A DNA stretch of 64,000 nucleotides from Bacteroidota bacterium (lineage in GTDB: Bacteria; Bacteroidota; Rhodothermia; Rhodothermales; JANQRZ01): positions 1 through 64,000 of the forward strand of contig JBCDKT010000005.1 in NCBI GenBank assembly GCA_038746285.1, in the 5' to 3' direction. The position numbers and the translations under genes were made by a program. This document shows, piece after piece, positions 55,174-63,380 of this stretch (its first letter is position 1; every line of letters begins with the position of its first letter). The notes beneath the pieces are model-generated. The model did no database searches. It was not told the origin of the DNA and saw nothing but the letters and a program-made list of their open reading frames with translations.

Positions 55174-55671
55174 ATGGCCGAGAACGTCCACAACACCTCC
55201 GCCCACGACCCCGCCGACCACGGGCATCACGGCCACCACATCCTCTCGGCGAAGCTCCTGCTGACGGTCTTCTTTTCCCTCGTCGGGCTGACCATCTTCA
55301 CCGTCGGCCTCGGGTTGCTGGAGCAGAACGAGATCGTCCACCTGGGCGCGTTCAGCGTGCCCGTCGCGCTCGCCATCGCCGGCGTGAAGGCCACGCTCGT
55401 GGCGATGTTCTTCATGGCGCTCAAGTACGACAACAAGGTCAACCTGCTCGCCTTCTCGCTGAGCATCGTCTTCCTCGTCGTCTTCTTCGTCTTTACGTTC
55501 CTCGACACGGGTTTCCGGGGCTCGTTCGACGATTTCTCCGCCACGCCGATTGACCAGACGCAGCTAGAAGAACTTCGACTCCAGGAACGAAACGACGCTA
55601 TATTGCCGGACTTCGAGGCTCAGCCGCTGCTCCTCCAGGGAGACACGGCGCTTATCGACCCCACGCCCTGA
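55174..55671 (+). CDS. Cytochrome oxidase subunit IV-like protein
   Basis: 165 residues from the ATG at 55174. A His-rich N-terminus (HDPADHGHHGHHI) is followed by three TM helices: KLLLTVFFSLVGLTIFTVGL, LAIAGVKATLVAMFFMAL and LSIVFLVVFFVFTFLDTG. This is the COX4-pro/caa3 subunit IV pattern. The C-terminal 45 residues are soluble. It stabilises the oxidase; no cofactor. Confidence 0.9.
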   Translation: MAENVHNTSAHDPADHGHHGHHILSAKLLLTVFFSLVGLTIFTVGLGLLEQNEIVHLGAFSVPVALAIAGVKATLVAMFFMALKYDNKVNLLAFSLSIVFLVVFFVFTFLDTGFRGSFDDFSATPIDQTQLEELRLQERNDAILPDFEAQPLLLQGDTALIDPTP

Positions 55672-55677
55672 TCCGCC

Positions 55678-55992
55678 ATGTACCTCGCCGCCCTGATCGC
55701 CGGATTTGTTGTTCTTGCTATTCCAGTCATTGTCCTGATGGCGATATGGTCCGCGGTAACGCTCTGCCGCGTGCTCTTCCCCGAGCGGCCGCTGCCCCTG
55801 ATGCGGGACGAAGCCAAAGAGCGGCGCGAAGCGATCGCGCGCGGCGAGTCAGTCAAGGTCGGGTTCCGCGAGATCCACGAGGACATGCGCGAGCACACCC
55901 GCGAACTCGCCTGCCCCTACCACCACGCGTGCGGCTGCTCCGACGGCTTCCCTGAGTTCTGGCTCGAAGACCTCGACCGGCGGCGCAACTGA
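55678..55992 (+). CDS. Small membrane protein with a Cys/His cluster, last gene of the oxidase cluster
   Basis: 104 residues. One TM helix (about 5-30, LIAGFVVLAIPVIVLMAIW), a charged helical segment, and a C-terminal cluster ACPYHHACGCSDGFPEFW with three Cys and two His. It starts 6 bp after the subunit IV gene. I do not recognise a family. The metal-binding-like cluster and its place suggest a role in oxidase assembly or copper handling, but this is inference. Confidence 0.75.
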   Translation: MYLAALIAGFVVLAIPVIVLMAIWSAVTLCRVLFPERPLPLMRDEAKERREAIARGESVKVGFREIHEDMREHTRELACPYHHACGCSDGFPEFWLEDLDRRRN

Positions 55993-56074
55993 GGGACGCT
56001 TCGGGCTCCTGGTTGCTGGCGCGTGGTTTGAAGACGGGTAGCCGAAAGCCAACAGTCGAAAGCTGACAGCCAGT

Positions 56075-57031
56075 ATGAAAGTCACCGAGCACTTCGAGCG
56101 GGCGTCCGAGCCGCTCATCTCGTACGAGATCATCCCGCCCAGGCGCGGCGGATCCCTCCAGGGCGTCTTCGACATCGTCGAGCAGGTGCTGCCCTTCGAG
56201 CCGCCGTTCATCGACGTGACCGGGCACTCAGCCGAGGTCTACTACGAGGAGATGGCCGACGGCACGATCCGCCGCCACGTCAAGCGCAAGCGGCCCGGCA
56301 CGCTCGGCCTGTGCGCCGCGATCCAGTACCGCTTCGGGATCGACACGGTGCCGCACCTGCTCTGCCAGGGCTTCGCGCGTGAGGAGACCGAAGACGCGCT
56401 GATCGAGCTCAACTACCTCGGCGTGCAGAACGTGATGGCGCTCCGCGGCGACGACAAGGGCGTGCCAAAGAAGAAGGTCGCGCACCGCTCGGTCAACGAG
56501 ACCGCCCAAGACCTCGTCGCCCAAGTCGGGGCGATGAACCGAGGCCAGTTCCTGGACGACCTCATCGACGGGACGCCGGCCGACTTCTGCATCGGTGTGG
56601 CGGGCTACCCCGAGAAGCACTTCGAGTCGCCCAACCCGACGTGGGACGTGCTCAACCTCAAGCGCAAGGTCGACGCCGGGGCCGACTACGTCGTTACCCA
56701 GATGTTCTTCGACAACCGGCACTACTTCGACTTCGTCGAGCGCTGCCGCGCGGTCGGGATCACCGTGCCGATCGTGCCGGGGCTGAAGCTGCTGACGAGC
56801 AAGCGCCACCTGCACTCGCTCCCACGGACCTTCCACATCGAGATCCCCGAAGCGCTCGCCGCCGAGGTCGAGGCTGCAGACGACGCCCGCGTGGCGGAGG
56901 TCGGCATCGAGTGGGCCGTCCAGCAGAGCGAGGAACTGATGAGCGAGGGCGTCCCGTCGGTGCACTTCTACGTGATGCAGACGGCCAAGCACGTCATCCG
57001 CGTCGCCGAGGCCCTGCGGAAGATGGCGTGA
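56075..57031 (+). CDS. metF: Methylenetetrahydrofolate reductase
   Basis: 318 residues. TIM-barrel flavoprotein with SYEIIPPRRGG, FIDVTGHSAEVYYEE, LCQGFAREETEDALIELNYL, NVMALRGDDKG, FCIGVAGYPEKHFESPN and DYVVTQMFFDNRHYFDFVER. It reduces methylene-THF to methyl-THF for methionine synthesis, using FAD. It matches the bacterial length (about 300) and lacks the eukaryotic regulatory domain. The 82-bp leader contains an AGCCGAAAGCC repeat segment; I see no riboswitch. Confidence 0.95.
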   Translation: MKVTEHFERASEPLISYEIIPPRRGGSLQGVFDIVEQVLPFEPPFIDVTGHSAEVYYEEMADGTIRRHVKRKRPGTLGLCAAIQYRFGIDTVPHLLCQGFAREETEDALIELNYLGVQNVMALRGDDKGVPKKKVAHRSVNETAQDLVAQVGAMNRGQFLDDLIDGTPADFCIGVAGYPEKHFESPNPTWDVLNLKRKVDAGADYVVTQMFFDNRHYFDFVERCRAVGITVPIVPGLKLLTSKRHLHSLPRTFHIEIPEALAAEVEAADDARVAEVGIEWAVQQSEELMSEGVPSVHFYVMQTAKHVIRVAEALRKMA

Positions 57032-57034
57032 GCC

Positions 57035-57395
57035 TCACGCTGGCAGTGGGCGTTGGCGGACTCGGTCCCTTCTCACAGTAGTGTATCGACCGGCAAGAAC
57101 GAGGTCGGGGTTGGTGAGCAGATGCAGCAGCAGGTCGGCTACGTCAGTTGCAGACCGCTTGTGCGTAGCGAAAGTAAACAACGCCGCGCGGAGGCGGCTG
57201 CCGATTTACGAAGAGCAGCACGCCGAAGTCGCTGTCGAAAGTGAGAAGGATACGGTCTTCTGTTCGTGCTTGTGCCAGCACTTCGACGTCGCGAGCACTC
57301 GAAGTGGCCTCGGCAACGGACGCTACATCGTGTCCGGCATCACGAAGCAGTCGGATACTGGGAAAAGGGATGTGCTCGTCTGCGAGAAGGCGCAT
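57035..57395 (-). pseudogene. DUF5615 PIN-like toxin gene with a frameshift
   Basis: The first 83 codons from 57395 give the DUF5615 N-terminal part (MRLLADEHIPFPSIRLLRDA, RILLTFDSDFGVL, PRGVVYFRYA) and stop at 57144. In the next frame, with no stop between, the expected family C-terminus follows: VADLLLHLLTNPDLVLAGRY, then TTVRRDRVRQRPLPA and a stop at 57035, just 3 bp after the metF stop. Joining the frames near 57148-57155 restores a protein of normal length (about 120). So the gene is broken by a one-base indel, or the read has an error. DUF5615 proteins are PIN-fold toxins paired with DUF433 antitoxins, as here. Confidence 0.8.
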
Positions 57396-57486
57396 AGCTC
57401 TAGAGTTTTACCGCCGAAGGGAAAGCACAGGAAGCGCAGCCGGCGCTTCTGGCTTGGAGTAGTCCTTTGGCAGAGCATCTAGAGCT
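57396..57486. repeat. Inverted-repeat-bounded segment between antitoxin and toxin genes
   Basis: AGCTCTAGA (57396-57404) directly abuts the toxin start, and its complement TCTAGAGCT is at 57478-57486. The 73 bp inside hold a perfect hairpin GAAGCGC/GCGCTTC (57431-57449). This DUF433 and DUF5615 pair is unusually far apart (147 bp), so a small insertion is possible. Confidence 0.45.
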
Positions 57487-57542
57487 CTGAGCGTTGGGGT
57501 GGAGCTTGGCCCGCGAGGAGCAGGCGGGAGGACAGGAGAAAA

Positions 57543-57782
57543 TTACGGTGCGCTTCGACGAAGAGCGAACACCTTTTCCGCTTCAGAAGTCTCGGCAGCG
57601 AAGGCGAAGACTGCTCTCAGGTCATCTGACTTGAGGTGAGGATAGCTGCTCAATATATCATCTTGCGTCCAGCCTGCTGCGAACAGTTCGAGCAGGAAGG
57701 CCACGCCAAGCCGCGTGCCTTTCACCCGGGGCTTGCCGCCGATCACGTCAGGGTCCGAGACGATGTAGTCGCGCCAGTTCAT
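57543..57782 (-). CDS. DUF433 antitoxin
   Basis: 79 residues from the ATG at 57782, which opens the conserved MNWRDYIVSDPDVIGGKPRV. The helix-turn-helix-like core is GTRLGVAFLLELFAAGWTQD, then DILSSYPHLKSDDLRAVFAF. DUF433 proteins act with DUF5615 PIN-like toxins; the partner gene lies 147 bp downstream but is frameshifted. If the toxin is dead, the antitoxin may persist as a repressor or be decaying. Confidence 0.88.
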   Translation of the reverse strand: MNWRDYIVSDPDVIGGKPRVKGTRLGVAFLLELFAAGWTQDDILSSYPHLKSDDLRAVFAFAAETSEAEKVFALRRSAP

Positions 57783-57839
57783 GCCTGATGATACGCTCAA
57801 CGATCCCGCCGGTGCCAAAGGCCGGGTCAAGCGCGTGGG

Positions 57840-58949
57840 CTACCGCATCGGGTCCTCGGTAGGGGCCGGGTTGGTGAGGAGGCCGGCCGAGGCGGGCTCG
57901 GTGCGCTGGAGGAGGCGGTCGAGCGAGGCGGCGACGAGTTCGCCCATTGTGTCGCAGGCGGCGAAGGTGCGGTCGGCGTAGTGCTCGGCGAGCTGCTGGC
58001 CGAGGCGCTGGACGTGGTCGGCCGGGGCGATGAGGTCCTCGCGCATCACGCCCATCAGGGCGCTGTAGCGTCCTCGGCTGACGCGCAGCCGCCCCGCGAT
58101 CAGCGCCCGCTCCTCGCGCTGGTACTGGTCCACCGTGGTCGGCGTCATGAACGCCATGCCGAGCGCGATGATGGCGTTGTTCTGCGGGAAGAACTGCGGA
58201 AAGTAGACCTGCTTGCGCCAGTGGTGGCTCTGCTGGTCGAAGTCGAGCGGGCGCATCCGGTACTGCATCTTCTCGAAGTCCGGCGTGATGTCGACCACGA
58301 AGTTGCCCGAGTGCATGTCCCCGAGCAGCCGGACGAAGCACAGCTCGTTGAATTTCACGAACTCCTTCGCCAGCCGGACCTGGTCAAACCGGTTCTCGGG
58401 CAGGTACTCCCGCATGAACTGGTCCCCCGGTACGCCGATGATGTGCTCCTCGATCAGCGACTGCCCGGAGATGAAGTAGTTGATCCGGTTGGGCGAGAGG
58501 ATGTGCTCGAGTTCCAGCCCGTAGACCCGGTTGGCGTCGGCGCGCTTGACGTAGAAGTAGTCGAAGTTCTCGTTGAGCCGGTTGACGATGCGGACGCGGA
58601 AGGGGAGCGTGTTACCGTAGTGGCAGAGGTCGATCCGGTCGATGTAGAGGTGCTCGACGGTCGAGAGGTCGCCGTCGGACTTGAGGAGGGCGTAGGTCAG
58701 GCGGAGGTGGTCGTGGATCTCCTGCATCTCCGCCGAGCCGTAAAAGACGGTGCTCCAGAGCGTGTCGTTACCCTGCTCGTCGTAGAGCGTGACGGCGTTG
58801 TCGTAGCGGAGGAGGTTCGAGTAGCGGACGCCCGCGTCGTGGAGGCGGTTGTAGCGCGCGAGGTACTCGGCGAGGAAGTCGCTGACGGGGTACGTCGGCT
58901 TCTTCTTCGAGATGAGGTTGCGCACCCGGGCGTCGGAGTCGCTGTTCAC
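57840..58949 (-). CDS. Uncharacterised protein with kinase-like (APH-fold) motifs
   Basis: 369 residues, no signal peptide. I do not recognise a named family. Kinase-like landmarks: FDYFYVKRADANRVYGLELE with K135 and E146/E148 as a possible ATP-binding pair, the catalytic-loop-like LLGDMHSGNFVVD (D211 and N216 five apart, as in the HGDxHxGN loop of aminoglycoside phosphotransferases and HipA/Fam20-type kinases), and a metal-binding-like RPLDFDQQ (D236/D238). The C-terminal third is helical. It is 30 bp downstream of bshA on the same strand, probably one transcription unit; a link to bacillithiol or cell-envelope sugars is speculation. Confidence 0.75.
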   Translation of the reverse strand: MNSDSDARVRNLISKKKPTYPVSDFLAEYLARYNRLHDAGVRYSNLLRYDNAVTLYDEQGNDTLWSTVFYGSAEMQEIHDHLRLTYALLKSDGDLSTVEHLYIDRIDLCHYGNTLPFRVRIVNRLNENFDYFYVKRADANRVYGLELEHILSPNRINYFISGQSLIEEHIIGVPGDQFMREYLPENRFDQVRLAKEFVKFNELCFVRLLGDMHSGNFVVDITPDFEKMQYRMRPLDFDQQSHHWRKQVYFPQFFPQNNAIIALGMAFMTPTTVDQYQREERALIAGRLRVSRGRYSALMGVMREDLIAPADHVQRLGQQLAEHYADRTFAACDTMGELVAASLDRLLQRTEPASAGLLTNPAPTEDPMR

Positions 58950-58979
58950 GGGTCCGTGGGCTGGCGTGTGCGAAGGCGG

Positions 58980-60158
58980 CTACGCGCAGTCGCCGACTGG
59001 GTCGGCGTGCTCCGCGCGGTCGATCATCTGCTGGTAGAACCCCTCGTACTGCGGCACGATGCGGTTGATGTCGAAGTGCTCGACGGCGCGGCGGCGGGCG
59101 GCCTCGGCCATGCGGGCGTGGAGCGCCTCGTCGGTGAGGATGCGGCGCGTGGCGTCGGTGAGGCAGTCGACGTCGGCGAGCGGGCAGAGGAAGCCGGTCT
59201 CGCCGTCGAGGTTGAGTTCGGGGATCCCGCCGATGTCGGTCGAGACGACGGGGACGCCGCACGCCATCGCCTCGAGCGCGGCGAGGCCGAACGTCTCCGA
59301 GCCGGACGGCATCAGGAACACGTCGGCCACCGAGAGAATCTCCTCGATGGGCTCCTGTTTCCCGAGGAAGCGGACCTCGCCGTAGACCCCGAGTTCGCGG
59401 GCGAGCACCTCCGTCGCCGGCCGGTCCGGCCCGTCGCCGACGAGGAGGAGCTTGACGCCGGGACCGTTTCCGTTCAGGCCGCCCTCGTGGAGCCGGTGGA
59501 AGACGTGGACCACGTCGCTGGCGCGCTTGACCTCGCGGAAGTTGGAGACGTGGATCAGCAGCTTCTCGCCGTTCGGGGCGATGGCGCGTTTGAAGTGGCC
59601 CTTCTGCTGCCGCGTGAACCGGTCCGTGTCGACGAAGTTGGGGATCACCTCCACGTCGCGCTCCACGTCGAAGTGGCTGTGCGTCTCGTGGCGAAGGTAG
59701 TCGGAGACCGCCGTGACCCCGTCCGAGGCGTTGATGGCGTGCGTGACGACGGGCGTGAACGAGGCGTCCTGCCCGACGAGCGTGATGTCCGTCCCGTGGA
59801 GCGTCGTGACGACGGGGACGCGGATGCCTTCGCAGGCGAGGATCTGCCGGGCGAGGACGGCGCTCGTGGCGTGGGGGATGGCGTAGTGGACGTGGAGGAG
59901 GTCCAACTGCTCGTGCTTCACCACGTCGATCATCTTGCTGGTGAGCGCAAGCGAGTAGGGGGGGTACTCGAAGAGCGGATAGGTGTTGACCCGGACCTCG
60001 TGGAAGTAGATGCGCTCGGTGAAGTGGGCGAGCCGCTGCGGCGGGGCGTAGGCGATGAAGTGGATCTCGTGCCCGCGCCGCGCGAGCGCTTTGCCGAGTT
60101 CGGTGGCCACGACGCCGGAGCCGCCGTAGGTCGGGTAACAGGTGATGCCGATGCGCAT
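58980..60158 (-). CDS. bshA: N-acetyl-alpha-D-glucosaminyl L-malate synthase BshA
   Basis: 392 residues from the ATG at 60158, which gives the invariant N-terminus MRIGITCYPTYGGSGVVATE. Other marks: HEIHFIAYAPPQRL, LLHVHYAIPHATSA, VTTLHGTDITLVGQD, VSNFREVKR, LLLVGDGPDRP and the GT4 nucleotide-sugar motif GSETFGLAALEAMACGVPVV. It joins GlcNAc from UDP-GlcNAc to L-malate, the first step of bacillithiol synthesis. bshB and bshC are not in the window. Confidence 0.95.
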   Translation of the reverse strand: MRIGITCYPTYGGSGVVATELGKALARRGHEIHFIAYAPPQRLAHFTERIYFHEVRVNTYPLFEYPPYSLALTSKMIDVVKHEQLDLLHVHYAIPHATSAVLARQILACEGIRVPVVTTLHGTDITLVGQDASFTPVVTHAINASDGVTAVSDYLRHETHSHFDVERDVEVIPNFVDTDRFTRQQKGHFKRAIAPNGEKLLIHVSNFREVKRASDVVHVFHRLHEGGLNGNGPGVKLLLVGDGPDRPATEVLARELGVYGEVRFLGKQEPIEEILSVADVFLMPSGSETFGLAALEAMACGVPVVSTDIGGIPELNLDGETGFLCPLADVDCLTDATRRILTDEALHARMAEAARRRAVEHFDINRIVPQYEGFYQQMIDRAEHADPVGDCA

Positions 60159-60293
60159 GAACGCCGGGGTCGGTGAAGCGGTAGAGGTCGGGAAACTCCG
60201 AGGGGGGCGGATAAGTTGCGGACCGGCGCGGCGCGCCCCCGGCTCGAACGGCGCGGTCTCGTATCTTTCTTTTTTCCGCCTATCCCCACGCCC

Positions 60294-60887
60294 ATGCGCC
60301 CTCTCCGCTTCGCCCTCTTCGCCGCGTTTTTCGCGGCGGCCCCGCTCGCCCACGCCCAACTCATCCCCAGCTTCGGCGTCACTGGCGGGCTCAACTTCGG
60401 CTCGCTCTCCGACGCCGGCACGGCCGACCTCGACCAGTCCACCGGCTACCACGTCGGCATCTTCGGCGACTTCGGGTTCGGTCCGCTTGCGGCTCGGGCG
60501 TCGGTGCTGTTCGTGCGTGCGGGCGACATCGAACTCGTGCCCACCTTCCAGGACTCGGATGCCGGCGTGTCGTACATCGCAGTGCCCATCGATCTTCAGT
60601 ACCGCTTCCCGTCACCGCTGCTGAAGCCGTACGCGCTCGTCGGCCCGGAATTCCGCTTCGCCACGGGCGACCTCGCCGACCTGGACGGCAGCCGCAGCAC
60701 GTCGGTGGCCGTCAACGTCGGCGTCGGCGCGCAACTCGCGGCGCTCATCGGGCCGAAGGTCTTCGCGGAGCTCCGCTACGCCTTCGACGTGAGTGGCTTC
60801 CTGGAGGAGCGGGAGGCGTTTGGTATTACCGTGGATGACACTTTCAGGGTCAACGTGTTCTTCCTCCGCGTCGGCATCGGGCTGTAG
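60294..60887 (+). CDS. Outer-membrane beta-barrel (PorT-like) protein
   Basis: 197 residues from the ATG at 60294, which opens a signal peptide (MRPLRFALFAAFFAAAPLAHAQ). The body is an eight-stranded-type barrel: FGVTGGLNFGSL, YHVGIFGDFGFGPLAARASV, YIAVPIDLQYRFPSP, PYALVGPEFRFATGD, VAVNVGVGAQLA, VFAELRYAFDVSG. The pattern is the porin-family outer-membrane protein (OMP_b-brl_2) common in Bacteroidota. Function unknown. Confidence 0.87.
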   Translation: MRPLRFALFAAFFAAAPLAHAQLIPSFGVTGGLNFGSLSDAGTADLDQSTGYHVGIFGDFGFGPLAARASVLFVRAGDIELVPTFQDSDAGVSYIAVPIDLQYRFPSPLLKPYALVGPEFRFATGDLADLDGSRSTSVAVNVGVGAQLAALIGPKVFAELRYAFDVSGFLEEREAFGITVDDTFRVNVFFLRVGIGL

Positions 60888-60909
60888 GGTCACGAACGTT
60901 TCGCTTGAA

Positions 60910-60946
60910 ACGAGCGGTCCGGTGGGTGTACCATCGGGCCGCTCGT
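60910..60946 (+). terminator. Hairpin between the two outer-membrane protein genes
   Basis: Arms ACGAGCGGTCCG and CGGGCCGCTCGT pair in 11 of 12 positions around a 13-nt loop. No T-run follows; it may be a terminator or mRNA-end stabiliser for the gene ending at 60887. Confidence 0.5.
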
Positions 60947-60970
60947 GTATGATCCAACCCTGTGAACGTC

Positions 60971-62134
60971 ATGCTCTCTCGTCTCTCTATTTTACTCTTT
61001 ACCCTCAGCCTCGCTACGTTCGGGAGTCTGTCTGCCTCGGCGCAGGGCGACACGCGGACGGACCCCGAGCCGGAACGCTTCTTCATCCTGATCCAGGGGT
61101 ACCGGGCAGGCGCTCTTAGCGGCTCCGGCTTGTCCTCCTCGTTCGGCGTGCAGGTCGCGGACATCGGCAGCGCCAACCCGGCTGCGCTCGGCGCGTTCGG
61201 AGAAGCCGTTGCCGGACTCTCCTACCGGGTAGAGACGGCTATCGGCGAAGGGTACCTAGCCGGTATCGGATACGGACCGAGGAACAGTGTGCGCCCGCAG
61301 AGCGCGTCCGTGGCGGTGCCAGTGGGTGCGTTCACGCTTGGGCTGAGCTACGCCCAGCGCTACGCCGCCGAGATGCAGTTCGAACCAATTCCGACCCCGC
61401 CTGAGATCGATCCCACGCTTGAGTTCGAGGCTAGCTTCGCGTCCCGGCTCGAAACGATCTCGCCGCAGGCTGCCTACCGCACGACGTTGAAGGGCGGGGG
61501 CGTGCTTGCGATCGGGCTTCGTCTCGGGATCGGCTACGCCTCGTTCGAGCGAACGGTGGACAACCTCAGTGCGGCGTTCTCGGGATGGGGAACGCAGCTT
61601 GCGGGGGGACTGACGTTTCGCACGGAAAAGGTTGGGTGGGCCGTGTACGGCGAGAGTGCGTTGCGAGTCGAGGGCGAATACGACCAAGTGATTGCCTCCC
61701 CGCCCGGAGATGACAGCCCGGACCGAGTCCAGAGCCTTCCCACGGCCGACGCGCTTCCTCCTCGCATTGGCGTTAGCGCCGAGGTGGCAGCACGTCAGAC
61801 CCTCGATCTAGGCATAGACGCCGCGTGGTCGTTCTGGACAGAGGCGTGGGATGAGTCTGGCCAGGACAGCGGCGAGGTTGCCGCCTGGGGTAGACTCCAC
61901 CTTGCCAACGACCGGACGGTTTCCTTTGGCGTGCTCTGGCAGGACCGCAACCGGTGGGGCGAAGTGTTCAACGAGGTCTTCGACTACAGCGGACGGGCGA
62001 TCTACCTGACGCTCGGTGGTGCGCTCACCCTCGACCGCTTTCGCCTCAACGCCGTCGTTGCCGACAGCCGGCTCCTCTCCGGCGCCGAGCAGCGGCAGAC
62101 CGTCGTCAAGCTTGGCGCGAGCGTCCAGCTCTAA
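60971..62134 (+). CDS. Secreted/outer-membrane barrel protein of unknown function
   Basis: 387 residues from the ATG at 60971 (a GTG three codons upstream is possible). Signal peptide MLSRLSILLFTLSLATFGSL..ASAQ. The chain is rich in amphipathic strands with Gly and aromatic residues (GLSYRVETAIGEGYLAGIGY, FTLGLSYAQRYAAEMQF, GWAVYGESALRVEGEYD, YLTLGGALTLDRF). It opens the mature part with a segment like FadL/PorV proteins (GVQVADIGSANPAALGAFGE). Possibly a transport barrel of the PorV/UPF0164 kind, but this is weak. It converges on the baeRF gene. Confidence 0.78.
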   Translation: MLSRLSILLFTLSLATFGSLSASAQGDTRTDPEPERFFILIQGYRAGALSGSGLSSSFGVQVADIGSANPAALGAFGEAVAGLSYRVETAIGEGYLAGIGYGPRNSVRPQSASVAVPVGAFTLGLSYAQRYAAEMQFEPIPTPPEIDPTLEFEASFASRLETISPQAAYRTTLKGGGVLAIGLRLGIGYASFERTVDNLSAAFSGWGTQLAGGLTFRTEKVGWAVYGESALRVEGEYDQVIASPPGDDSPDRVQSLPTADALPPRIGVSAEVAARQTLDLGIDAAWSFWTEAWDESGQDSGEVAAWGRLHLANDRTVSFGVLWQDRNRWGEVFNEVFDYSGRAIYLTLGGALTLDRFRLNAVVADSRLLSGAEQRQTVVKLGASVQL

Positions 62135-62140
62135 GCGAAC

Positions 62141-62168
62141 GTAGGGGCGGCCGGTCGGTCGCCCCTAC
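62141..62168. repeat. GTAGGGGC-family palindrome between convergent genes (copy 8)
   Basis: 28 bp: arm GTAGGGGCGGCCGG and TCGGTCGCCCCTAC, two mismatches. It fills the 55-bp gap between converging genes and could act as a two-way terminator. Confidence 0.85.
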
Positions 62169-62189
62169 AGGTTTGCGCGGTGGTGCTCT

Positions 62190-63380
62190 CTAGAACCGCA
62201 GCAGGGCAGCGGCGGGGCCGAGGTCCTGCATCCGGGCGCGGGCAGCCTCGCTGCGGACGAGTTCGAGCGAGGCCCCCTGTTCCAGCGCCCGCTCCAGCAT
62301 TAGCTCGAACAGGTCGCTCTGCGGGAAGACCTCGTTACCCGTCGCCTCCAGCGTGCCTTCCGTCTGCGAGGTCAGCATCCCTGTTTCGCGGTCGATGCCG
62401 CCGGGGATCTGCTGCTCGTCGTCGAGGAGAAGGGTCATCACGCGCTGCTGGTTGAGCATGTCGAGCGTGTCTTCGATCCCGGCAACCGCCTTCGTGGTGA
62501 GGAGCGCTTGGACCTGCTCCAGCGTCTCTAGCTCCTCCTTCTCCTCGACCTCGCGCTGGATCGGCTCGGCTTTCTCGGCGATCTCGGCGGTCGAGGCGTT
62601 GATCTCGCACTGGAAGCTGGCCGCGATCCGGTCGCGGGTGTGCTGCTCGAGCGCGTCGAGGAATGGGGCCTCCATGTCGGCGGGGCTGCTGTAGACCAGG
62701 TGCCGCACGTCGAGCTTGTTGGCGAGCAGTTGGAGTGCGTGCGCCGCACGTTTGGCCTGCTCCTTCCGGTACTCGGCCTGCTTGTCCTGCCGCTGGTCTT
62801 TGGTCTGGAAGTCCGTGGTCAGGATCTCGCGCCCCTCTAGCTCGAAGACCTCTTCGACGAGGCCGATCTGGCTGAAGAAGAACCGCATCTGCTTCTGGCT
62901 GAGGACGGCGATCCCGAAGCGGTCGTGCTCGTCGCGGACGCGGACGAGGGGGCGGACGTAGGGCCGGCGGTCCACGTAGGCCGTGCTCGGGATGTCGATG
63001 GCGAGACCGAACTGGCGGAACAGCCCGAGGGCCTCGCAGGCGTAGAAGGCGAGCCCGCGGCCGGTCCGAGGAATGCCCCGGCGGAGCGCCTCTTCTATGT
63101 GGCTCAGTTCGTTCTGCACGGTGGCGCGGTCGTACTGCCCGTCCGCATGTTCGAGTGCCCGGCGGGCGATGTCTTTGAACGCGATCTGCCACCCGTCGCC
63201 GATGCGCATCTCGGGCGTCAGGCTCATGAACAGGGAGAGCACCGGCGCGCTGGCACTCTCGATGGCGGCGAGGTCCGTGAGGTGGTTGGCGTCGAGGTAG
63301 TGGAAGCCGGGGGCCGTCGTGCGCTCTTCGAGTTCGGCGATCAGGGCGTCGCGGAGGTCTGGGGTGAGTGCGTTGCTCAT
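62190..63380 (-). CDS. Bacterial eRF1-like protein (baeRF family)
   Basis: 396 residues. It shows the layout of bacterial archaeo-eukaryotic release-factor homologues: an N-terminal domain 1 (LTDLAAIESASAPVLSLFMS, ALEHADGQY), a central Rossmann-like domain (ALGLFRQFGLAIDIPSTAYV, RRPYVRPLVRVRDEHDRFGI), and a C-terminal domain 3 (HALQLLANKLDVRHLVYSS, ALLTTKAVAGIEDTLDMLNQ) with a long charged helical stretch (EPIQREVEEKEELETLEQVQ). I see no GGQ motif. Family members are thought to act on stalled or hibernating ribosomes. Family level is good; the subfamily is unclear. Confidence 0.75.
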   Translation of the reverse strand: MSNALTPDLRDALIAELEERTTAPGFHYLDANHLTDLAAIESASAPVLSLFMSLTPEMRIGDGWQIAFKDIARRALEHADGQYDRATVQNELSHIEEALRRGIPRTGRGLAFYACEALGLFRQFGLAIDIPSTAYVDRRPYVRPLVRVRDEHDRFGIAVLSQKQMRFFFSQIGLVEEVFELEGREILTTDFQTKDQRQDKQAEYRKEQAKRAAHALQLLANKLDVRHLVYSSPADMEAPFLDALEQHTRDRIAASFQCEINASTAEIAEKAEPIQREVEEKEELETLEQVQALLTTKAVAGIEDTLDMLNQQRVMTLLLDDEQQIPGGIDRETGMLTSQTEGTLEATGNEVFPQSDLFELMLERALEQGASLELVRSEAARARMQDLGPAAALLRF

